A DNA stretch of 64,000 nt from the NCBI RefSeq assembly GCF_003711515.1, contig NW_021167083.1:751464-815463 (forward strand), read 5' to 3'. This document shows, piece by piece, positions 55,401-64,000 of the stretch. This DNA is from Sodiomyces alkalinus F11. Lineage: Eukaryota; Ascomycota; Sordariomycetes; Glomerellales; Plectosphaerellaceae. The notes beneath the pieces are model-generated. The model was not told the DNA's origin and made no database searches. It saw only the letters and a program-made list of their open reading frames with translations. The number at the start of each line of letters is the position of its first letter. Position 1 is the stretch's first letter. The translations under genes were made by a program, and so were the position numbers.

Positions 55401-57065
55401 CGGGAGCTGTTTATCGTCGCTTTAATCCACGGAGACATTTCCGGTCTAGTGTTAAGTTAGGAGAGGTTTACGGAGTCTATATACGATAACCTGCCTTATA
55501 CGCTATAGCGCTAGTGCTTCCGATATCCTGCCGATCTAAAACGCCCGTATATTAATTACGGTCTTTATCTTATATACTCTCGGCTCCTCGAGGTAAGCAG
55601 GATTATTACGGAGTTTAGGCTGCCCGCGCCTTTACACGACTAGCGCCGTGCGACCGGTAATATATTATTTATTACGGAGACTTACGATTACGATACCTAG
55701 GCTATAGTATACGAAGATATCCACCGCCGGTTTAACTAAAGCTAGGCTATAGTATTTAGCCAGGTTATAGCTGCTATTAAATCTTATAGCCACGGCGCCT
55801 ATTTCTTTTTATAGGGCCCCGGCGGTATAAGGAAGACGTTTATATACCGCGGTCTCTACGCGTATTTCCGGTCGCGCGGGTAGATTATACTCTGCATGGC
55901 GTCCTTTAGTATCGCGGCCGTTCTTCTTAAGGGTGGCTGTATAGCCTATTCGCGGTTTAAGATTCCTTTGTAGATTAATAACGCCTTAACCTATAGCGTG
56001 CTAAAGAATTCGGACCTTATAGCGTTGCTATAGGAGACGGTTCTTATTATTTAGGACGAGGTTCCTATATAGTATAAGTTCTGTTTCGAGGCCGTTAATC
56101 GTACGTTACGGGATATACTAAGCTATAGCGATTACTTTTTCGGCGGTATTCCGGTTATCTTCGGGGGTGATTTTGCCTAAATCCTGCCCGTTATTCGTAA
56201 TAGTAGTCGGGCGTAGATTATACACGCCTGCTTCTAGAGGTCCTCTATATAGCCGTAACTTAGTATTCTTTACCTAACGGAGAATATACGGGTTGCCTTT
56301 ACCGATCCTAATAATCGGGCGTTTATTTAGTAGTTATAGGACCTCTCCTATAATACCGCTCTTTACGGGTTAATCGACCTTTTCCCTGCTATCACGGTTA
56401 TTTATAATATCGTCCGTTTATACGGGCGTATTTACCTAACTACCTTACGAGAGTAGGTCCCGTTAGACTATATAGTCTTTGTTAACCGCGTTATTCTAAT
56501 AATACATAATACTACTATCACGGAGATTAATAGGTAGATACTCGGGCGATTACCTAGCTAGTCGTGTGTTTACCGGGCTAAGAATTCGGTGGCTAATCGG
56601 GTAGAAGATAATAACAGTCCTACGCCGGAACTAGTACCGGAGTTTTTAATATAGTTAGAGTTCGCCTTTATCCCGCCTGCGCGGCTTAAGCTAAAGGTCG
56701 GCGCGCCCGTTATACTTATACGGAACCTTAGCCCGCGGTAGAGATTATATAATAGCACGCGTATAGTTATTTTACGGATAGCGCTTAATACGCTAGAGGT
56801 TAAGATGCTATCCGGAATACACGCTAGCGAGGTAGCGTTTATCCCCCGTATCTATTTAGATTCTAATAAGGAGGACTACCCGTATATTATCCGGCGCCGT
56901 TAATTCCCTCTACGGCTTTATTTCGCGATAACGATTAATAAGTCGTAAGGGTAATCGTTTAGTATAGTTAGCGTGGATTTCCGGTAACACGCCTTTATAT
57001 ATAGTTAGTTTTACGTTGCCGTATTAATAGTTACGGATATTAGGAACCTATTAGTATTATTACTA
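52500..57065 (+). mobile_element. RIP-inactivated Helitron (Rep + PIF1-like helicase)
   Basis: A degenerate plus-strand reading frame, interrupted only by TAG/TAA at former Gln/Trp codons and by some drift, matches a Helitron transposase. The N-terminal part (from about 52,880) has NPKFS.YYNQGDID. The Rep part (about 53,800-54,270) includes NELRANVYNGL, APTFFITFTAYP and TIEY*KHSLLYCYILLFL; the HUH pair, normally His-x-His, now reads Tyr-Cys-Tyr at 54,249-54,257. Next comes FIIPYSPYLYLRYGAYVNV (about 54,610). The helicase has a Walker A remnant GPGGIRKTF (about 55,814-55,845), AAVLLKGG, a Walker B with its Trp lost (LII*DEVP, about 56,043), IPVIFGGDFA and a C-terminal VTDIRNLLVLL. Its termini were not defined. 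Rep or helicase activity is impossible. Confidence 0.88.
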
Positions 57066-57371
57066 GCGTAGGAGGGTTAGGAGGTATAGGATAGTAGGTG
57101 TGTATCTAATATCGTATACCTAAAGGTCTTAATTTAAATATTCTAATAGTCACTTTATAGGGGCACGATATTAATAGTTATAATTATAGTCGTAGTATTC
57201 GTAGTTAGGATTCTTTATTATATAGCCTATAATATAGGCGAGAGGAAGTAAATTAACTATATCTGAGCTATAAACTCTTAAAAGCAAAAATAAAAAAAAA
57301 ACCGTAAATCCTCTATAAAGCAGAAAAAAAAAGACGAAAAAATAAAATATAAAAATAAGCCCTAATAGTAA

Positions 57372-57860
57372 AAATACGACCGTATAGCTTTAACGCTCTA
57401 TAGCCGGGATACTATTCTTAAGGGCCGAGATAATATTCTTATAGAATTATATTATATCTTTTTTCTACGCCGTCGTTATACCCGTAAGGAGGAGGACGCT
57501 TAGGACTTTAATATTACTAAAAGTAACGGGCGCGGGCGTGGGCGCAGTAAAGGAGGCAGTAGAGGGGGGGGCGGCGCGGGTATTACGGTTATTCTAGACG
57601 GGCTAGCTATAGTAGCGGGAGGGGGGGGAGGGGGGGGCGCGGTAGTCGTGGTCTTCTTAGCCTTTTTCGATAAAAGCGTAGGAGTTCCTATAGTATTATA
57701 AATCGATTAGTTAGTATAGAAGAATAAACATTACGGCTATTTTCGGCTTACCTATAGGCGCGGCACGCTTTTTCCCTTTAGAAGAGGCGGGAGTAGCGGG
57801 AGGGGGGTGTTACGACGGCTTCCGGTCCTCTATAATATAGCAGACGATAGGGGACTAGTG
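57372..57860 (+). pseudogene. Unidentified RIP-eroded frame with poly-Gly tracts
   Basis: Just downstream of the Helitron helicase remnant, one plus-strand frame stays readable for about 160 codons with only TAG/TAA interruptions. It includes ILKGRDNILIELYYIFFLRRR, then a Gly/Arg-rich stretch (SNGRGRGRSKGGSRGGGG) and a GGGGGGG run. The long G tracts at 57,563-57,571 and 57,617-57,637 encode the glycines. I do not recognise the family; it could be a Helitron accessory gene, a captured host fragment or another element. Confidence 0.4.
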
Positions 57861-58259
57861 TCGAGGTTTTAGTTTAAAATAAGAAGAGGATATTAACTAA
57901 AGAGTAGTAACTATCGTTCGTAGTGGTCTAGTCGTAGTTACGTCGTAAAGACTAGGCGTCTTCTTTATAAGGTAGGTTTAAGCGTAGAATAGTAGTCCAG
58001 GTAAAGACTTAGATTAATCGATATCTTATTCTCTAGTAGAAGCAAGACCTAGAATACTCTGATATATATATAGTATAGTTCACTAAGCCTCGGGTGAATA
58101 GAGTTATATTATTTACTAGTGCCCTGGTAAACGTTCTAATCTGTTTACCGTCCCCTCCGTGAACACTTCGCGACACCCTACGTACTAGTATATCCGTCTT
58201 AGCGTAGTCACGTGTTAGGCACGTAATCCCTCTTTCCTGAATTATCTTCTAGTGATATC

Positions 58260-58278
58260 CTAGTACGTCACGTACTAG
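58260..58278. repeat. Perfect 8-bp inverted repeat, 3-nt loop
   Basis: ctagtacg-tca-cgtactag can form a short hairpin in the RIP-mutated block. It could be a transposon terminal structure, but no element boundary could be tied to it. Confidence 0.5.
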
Positions 58279-58692
58279 TGTATTCTTCGTGCTATTATAT
58301 AGTTAGGCCTATTAGCCGTAATATTACCTCCCTCCTTCTAAGCGCTATCTTAGCGGTCGTATAAGTAGGTCGCCTCTCTAGGTTTACTGCTTCCTTGCTT
58401 TTCTTCTTTTCTTTATAGCTGACTATTATACCCGACCGTGTGCAGAAACGTTCTGCTAAAACTTCGCCTTCCCGTTCCACCCTTAATCGCTAGATTAAAT
58501 CCGCGCTAACTAACGATTAAGGTTACGAGGTTATCCCTTATACTCGTTATTATAACCGTAACCTTAGTTATCTCTTCCTCGACAACCTCGATTATTATTC
58601 TTTCTATTACCGTGCAGGTCGCACCTGTGACTCTTCTCGTATTCCTATATCTTCCGGTTAGTGTTTTCCTGGGTCGCACCCTTAGGCCGTAC

Positions 58693-58709
58693 TTTTTTTT
58701 TTTTTTTTT
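58693..58709 (+). repeat. T17 homopolymer
   Basis: Uninterrupted run of 17 T immediately before the degenerate plus-strand frame at 58,727. On the minus strand it is a poly-A run. Confidence 0.85.
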
Positions 58710-58726
58710 AACCCTCTCTTCTATAG

Positions 58727-59107
58727 CTCGCCGAATTAACGCCGAGCTTAAACGGCTCGAGTAGGAGGAGAAGCTAGCCGAAGAGGCCCTTTAAAAGCTT
58801 ATCGCGGAGTAATAGCGAAAAACCGCCGAAGCTCTCGCTAAACTTTCTCGCCTTCGTCGTATACGTTTATAGCTCCGGAAAAAGGGCGTTAAAATAGTCC
58901 GAAGAGACCCTACGAATATAGAGGAGTTAGAGGAAGTGGAGCGGAAGGAAGTCGAGGCTTATCGTGCGGAGTCTAAGACTATAGTGGCTACGTAGGCGGT
59001 AGGTGCGGTTAACGTGGTTAATTAGAATTAGATTCTAGCGTAGGATATAGGTGATTTTTCGGATATTAATTTTACGTAGACCGCGGCGCCTGGTTCCGGG
59101 TCCTGAT
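58727..59107 (+). pseudogene. RIP-eroded plus-strand frame, Glu/Lys/Arg-rich; possible DDE transposase C-terminus
   Basis: A plus-strand frame of 127 codons (ARRINAELKRLE... to ...TAAPGSGS then TGA TAG) is interrupted only by TAG/TAA codons, which fits an eroded gene end. Blocks such as LRRIRL*LRKKGVKIVRRD and NIEELEEVERKEVEAYRAES resemble the charged C-terminal tail of fungal pogo/mariner-like transposases. That identification is tentative. It ends directly against the chromodomain end of the opposite-strand retroelement, which suggests one element truncated or inserted into the other. Confidence 0.4.
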
Positions 59108-59109
59108 AG

Positions 59110-62100
59110 TGTTTTATCGGTATTGCTTTAGGAGTTATTTATAATGGATTAGGTTTTCTTTGGGTTCCTATGTGTTATCGCCGTGGTCGTAGTTTTTCCA
59201 CTTAATAAAATATTCGGTGCCGTCTAGCGTCTCTTAATAGTCGAGGATTCGTTCTACTTCGTACACGTTATTAGTATCGACTATAATCGTATCTTATATT
59301 ATTTTTGTATTTTTTAGTACTGGTTTAAGTAGTAAAATATAGAAATTATTATGTATCCTTATTATCGGAGGTAGGGATAGGATATAGTTCGTATCTGATT
59401 TTTTCTCTAGGATTTCGAATAGTCCTAGTTTTTTAAAATCTAATTTATCGCTTAGTCGTTATGTTTTTATATTTTTGCGAATAAGGTAGACGCGGTCCCC
59501 CCTTAAAAGGGTTAGTCTCTTAATCCTTGATTGATTCGCGTACCTGCTTATTCGTATTCTGACTATCTCTAAATCGGTTCGTAGTTCTTTATATAGTTTT
59601 TTTATGCTTTTAACTGTTTTTATTGCTTTTAGCGTATCTAGTCCTTTTAAAGGTTTCCTAAATACTATTAGATTATATCCGTAGTTTACTTCGAATAGTG
59701 TTTTCTTTATTGACTCGTTTAATAAGCTATTATATACGAATTATATAAGTAGTAGGTACTATACCTAATTATCTTACTCGTATCCTACGTAGTATTATAG
59801 GTATTATTCTAGGATCTAGTTTATAATTTCGGTTTATCTATCGGTTATAGGGTAAAATACTGTTAAGTACTTATATTTTACCCCTAGCTAGCTTATAACT
59901 GCTTTCTAGAAGTTACTAGTAAATAATTTATCTCTGTCTATGATAATCTTATATAGTATACCGTGATCCCGGATTAGGCGGTCGAGGAAGATACTAGCTA
60001 GTTCCTCTGCTATAGTATTTTTAATATATAGAATATAAAGAGTATATTTCGTGAATCGGTTAATAATTACGAATATACTGTTATAGACAATTCTTATTAC
60101 TAGATCTTTAGATATTAGAAATCCTGTCACGAAGTCTATTATAATCGATTCCTAAGGTTTATTTACTACTAATAGTGGCTTTAGTAGTCCGTAAGGTTTA
60201 TATTAGCTACTCTTTACTTTCTAGTAAATATCGTAGTTACGAATAAAGTCCCTAACTCGTTCTTTAGTTCTTATATAGCCGTATTATTATCGTAATCGGC
60301 GGTAGGTCTTATAAACTCCTTAATATCTATATATTAGCGAGGCGTGTGCTTCTTTAAACGTGGTATCGGTTATCCGATTAATGCTATTTATTTCTCTGTT
60401 TTTAAGGGTAAGAGCTTCTCCTTCCTATTAGAGTATAGCTTATAGTTTAGGTGATTTATTAGGTACTCCTAATTAGCTAAGTGCGTCTACGCGACTATTT
60501 TCACTCTCTTTTATATATTAAATATAGAAGTTAAACTCGGATAGGAATTCTACCTATCGGATCTATCGTTTATTAAGAATCTTAGTAGTAGTGAATTATA
60601 TAAGGTTCTTATAATCTGTGTAGACCTGTACCTAGTGTTTCATTCCTGATAGATACGGTCTTTATTCCTTAAAGGCTTCGATAATAGCTATTAGCTCTTT
60701 ATCGTAGATCTAATAGTTAAGTTCTAGTCTACTAAGTTTTTTAGATATAAAGGCTATAGGATATAGTCTCCCTTCGGCGTCGTGTTACCCGAGTTATACT
60801 CCTAGAGCCTAGTCGGACGCGTCTATCTTAAGTTCGTATTCTTTATCGGGGTCTGGTATTACTAAGATAGGTTTGCTAGTGACCCTTCCTTTAAGGGCTT
60901 AGAATACTTCTTCTATTCTTTTTTTCTATTCGAAGTCGAGCCCTTTTTTAGTTACTTTAGTTAAGGGGATAGTAATCTTATTATAGTCCTTAATAAATCG
61001 TTAATAGTAAATAACTAGTCCGAGGAAAGACTAAATATCGTAAACGTTTTACGGCTATAGCTACTTAGAGATATATTAGATTTTCGCCTTATTTATATAG
61101 ATTTTATTAGGATACATTATATACTCTAAAAGGTTAACTTCTTACGTGTAAAATTATACTTTTTCTGGTTTAACTAGTAGGTTAGCGTTTTATAGGAGTT
61201 ATAGGATCGTGTAAATATATTATCGGTGTTCTTTGAGTATTTTAGAGAAGATAAGGATATCGTCTAGGTATACTATAACGAAGTAGTCTAAATACTTCCT
61301 TAGGATATCGTTAATAAGCGTTTAGAATAACGCCGGCGTATATATTAATCTAAAAGGTATAAGAAGGTACTCGAAATATCCTCGCTTTATTCGGAATACT
61401 ATTTTCTACTCTTCTCCTTCCTTAATCCTAATTAAATTATAGGCTCCTTTTAAGTCGAGTACTATAAACTATTATACTCTAACTAGCTAATATCGTATTT
61501 CCGAGATAAGAGGTAATAGGTAGCGGTTCTTAATAGTTATATCGTTAAGTTATTAATAGTTAATATATAGTTATAGTTTACTATTTTTCTTTAGTATAAA
61601 TAGAATAGGGTATCCTGCTAGTAACTATAATACTCTAATATAGCCTTTTACTAGTATTTCTTTAAGATATTCTTCTAAGGTATCTAATTCCTTTTAATTT
61701 AGTCCGTAGATTAGAAAGAATTTCGGGTGCGTGCCTTCCTTAAGGGGTATCTCGTGATTATAGTATCGATATTTCGGTAATCTAGTCTCTAGATTTTCGG
61801 TAAATAGCTTTCCGTATTTACGGTATTCTAGTAATACCTTAGCAAGTCTATTATGATCGCCTTCTACGAGTCCTCTCTCTGCTTAGATAATCTAATAGAT
61901 TCCTTTAATAATATTTATTACGTGTCGGTTATCGTGCTATCGCCGTTATCTTAACGTTTTTCGGACTTCTTTCGTCTTAGTCCCTGACTTTTAGCGGCTG
62001 TTTAAGTCTCTCTAAGGCTCCTTTATCGGTAAGCTTTCTACTATTTTTAACGGATATCGGGATCGGGTAAGATTTCCTTCGTAGTCTTCTACTTACTCTC

Positions 62101-64000
62101 TAATCTCCACTAGAGCTAGCTAAGCTTTTAGTCTATATCGGGATTCTACTTATTAAACTATAGCTTACTAAGGATAATATCCTTATAGTCTATATCGTAT
62201 ATATCGAACTATATTACTTTAGTCTTATTCTGAATTTTAACCTAAAGGTGTATAGTCTTCTAGCTAATAATAACTTCTTCTTAGGACTAGTTCTTTCCCG
62301 TATACAGAGTAATTTTATACTTATCTTCTAAGTGTTTTCTAACCTAGGGTATAAAGAACTTTCTTACGGCTACTAGTAAGATAAAGTTTCCTGCTACGCC
62401 TATATCTAATAATACGTTTATCTTATATTTATCGAGTCGTATTCTAACTTAGTAATACCCTATACTACTACGTATTATAGAGTATATTTATCGAGTGCCT
62501 CTCGCGTGCTTTTTACGATAGTATACTCTTAGTTTTTTACCTATTTAGCTTAGTATTCGAGGGATATTTCTTTATCTAAGAACCTATACTAGATTAAGAG
62601 CTAGTCTATCTATTATAGGCGCTTATCGAAGGGCCTAGAAACGTGACTCCTAAGCTTCTTAGTCTTACTCTAGTTATCGGATTTTTCCGGTAGCGTATAC
62701 TATATAGCTATTAGTTTTGTATTCGCTTAACCGATACTTATAGTAGTCGTTTTTAGGTGGTTAGAGGCGAATCTTATATCCTTTATTCCTGGTTTCCGTG
62801 ATAACCTAGTTATTACGTTATCTCTTTAAATAGACTCTATCTTCTAGGATCCGTTCTTTATTCCGAGGCTAAAAATTATTAGCTTATTTATATTTCTTAT
62901 ATATAGAGTATATATCCTCGATATAATTAGCCTAAAGGATTAGGCTATAGCCTAGATAGTTAGTATGTATTATCTATCCTTTCTTATACGTTTAGTACTT
63001 AGGTAGTTAATTATTTAATCCTTATAGGCTTATTATTAGGCCGGTAAAAGTATCTCGGTCTTCCTAAGTATAGTAAGGTCGCTAATATACGGTTTATTAC
63101 TATTCTTCGCTAGTATTCGTAGGTACTTTATAGTAGGCGTTATTAAAGCCGAACTTAGTAAAACCGACTTAGTAGGTTTACCTAAGTGGTTCTTCTACGA
63201 GCTAATCGTGTATCCGTAGCTAGATAGTTTCCTCCTTAATTAGGTCGGCTACTTCTATAAGTTAATACTAGAAGTTCGTGTTATTATCCGGAACTCCGTT
63301 AGACTCTATTTCCTAATCTTACTCTTCGAGTTTAGCGATTTTCTCCTATACGTAACGTGTATAATCTTCTTTCTTAAGTTAGTGTTTCTCTTCGGGAGTG
63401 AGTCCTACTTCCTAGAGGGCGCTAAAGCCTCCACTACTAGTGTTCGTGTGGACTTCCTATTTCTTCTAGATCTCTAAGATCTGCTCCTATCTCTTAGCTT
63501 CTTCTTTTATCTATCCGTGTTCCTAGAGGATTTCCGCGGTAGTTTATAAAGCTAGTCTATTATTATCCTAGTCGGGGATTTTAAGGCTATAGTCGTTATC
63601 GTACTTATTACTAGATACTATAGCGAGTATCTTCTAGGGTCTTTTAGGGTAGTACCTAGCTCCGTCCTTCTCTTTTTAGTATATTAGATAATAGTTATCG
63701 TAGTAGGTTATCTAATAGAGGTTAGCGTATAGTGTTTCGTCCCTATAAATTTCTAGGTATCTAATAGCGTTAATTTTCTTCTAGGGTTTCTCTTTTCCGA
63801 TCGTATTAGTCTATTATTACGATCGTTCTCTTTTAGGCTATTAGTAATTACGTGCGAAGTGGCCTATTTTATCGTAATTATAGTATTTAACTTTGCTTAT
63901 ATCTTTCCTGCCCTGCTTATTATTCTATCGGTTAATATTATCGAGCTTTATAGGACTACTATAGTATCTATACGAGGTATTCCTAAATTAGTATAGGTAT
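59110..64000 (-). mobile_element. RIP-inactivated Ty3/gypsy chromovirus, 5' end outside window
   Basis: On the minus strand, all parts of a Ty3/gypsy retrotransposon occur in order from high to low coordinates. They are a Gag zinc-knuckle remnant (about 63,845-63,893, YYNYDKIGHFARNY, cysteines changed to tyrosine), a protease-like LLDIGVAGNFI (about 62,385-62,425), a reverse transcriptase YLDDI active-site block (about 61,255-61,285), RNase H YDKELIAIIEAFKE (about 60,650-60,720) and an integrase core (59,906-60,130, IINRFTKYTLYI and HGILYKIIIDRDKLFTSNF). A chromodomain remnant is at about 59,150-59,280 (TEYFIKWKNYDHGDNT*EPKENL). The chromodomain places it among fungal chromoviruses. All frames carry multiple TAG/TAA stops. 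The 3' LTR was not identified and may be lost; the 5' side runs beyond the window. Confidence 0.88.

Larger units (their letters stand above)
51900..64000. other. RIP-mutated repeat block
   Basis: From about 51,900 to the window end the sequence changes character: TpA is extremely common while CpA and TpG are nearly absent, and CpG is kept. As an example, the 60 bases from 60,001 contain 11 TpA, 2 TpG and no CpA. Former Gln (CAG/CAA) and Trp (TGG) codons read as TAG/TAA in the transposon frames on both strands. This is the expected result of RIP on repeated DNA in ascomycetes. No open frame longer than about 75 codons remains. Confidence 0.9.

Noticed and set aside
58260..58278. Helitron 3' terminal hairpin
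   Set aside because: The 8-bp inverted repeat is perfect, but no CTRR end follows at the usual distance in the orientation of the Helitron proteins, so it is listed only as an inverted repeat.
1..64000. Secondary-metabolite or effector gene cluster
   Set aside because: No polyketide synthase, peptide synthetase, terpene cyclase or cluster regulator was seen; the genes are housekeeping in type.

Overview
The window looks like part of a filamentous ascomycete chromosome (Pezizomycotina, most likely Sordariomycetes). Genes carry one to three short spliceosomal introns with gtaagt/gtatgt-type donors and CTAAC-like branch sites. The products are typical fungal housekeeping proteins. The last 12 kb is transposon DNA eroded by C-to-T change at CpA on both strands, the signature of repeat-induced point mutation (RIP). 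This is inferred from sequence alone; no database search was run.

Positions 1-51,890 are gene-rich, with 16 protein genes. In order: an Afi1/MesA DENN protein (5' end outside the window), S-formylglutathione hydrolase, RNA polymerase subunit Rpb6 (ABC23), a TFIIIA-type zinc-finger protein, a ZRT3-like ZIP zinc transporter, the mitochondrial nuclease NUC1/EndoG, the polyadenylation factor PFS2, a DGAT1-type acyltransferase, the isoprenylcysteine methyltransferase STE14, a small TMEM170-like membrane protein, the peroxin PEX8 (ending in SKL), a triose-phosphate-translocator family transporter, a type II membrane glycosyltransferase candidate, the polyprenol reductase DFG10, an ALKBH6-like dioxygenase, a HOS4-like ankyrin protein, a PLP-lyase/M20-peptidase fusion, and a CM1-domain microtubule-organiser candidate. 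A frameshifted APH-family phosphotransferase pseudogene and many short TACCTTAGGTA-type repeats lie between genes.

There is no single operon-like system. Two neighbourhoods are functionally suggestive. RPB6, a subunit of Pol I, II and III, is divergent from TFIIIA, the 5S rRNA Pol III factor, across 467 bp. The putative glycosyltransferase lies next to DFG10, which makes dolichol for glycosylation. The most interesting single protein is the fusion of a diaminopropionate ammonia-lyase-like module to an M20 deacylase-like module, mirroring the neighbouring bacterial genes ygeX and ygeY.

At about 51,900 the sequence changes abruptly. A RIP-mutated Helitron (HUH Rep plus PIF1-like helicase, + strand) covers about 52,500-57,065. 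Two unidentified RIP-eroded reading frames follow (57,372-57,860 and 58,727-59,107). A RIP-mutated Ty3/gypsy chromovirus on the minus strand then runs from about 59,110 past the window end. No intact gene was found beyond 51,900. No rRNA, tRNA or CRISPR array was found.
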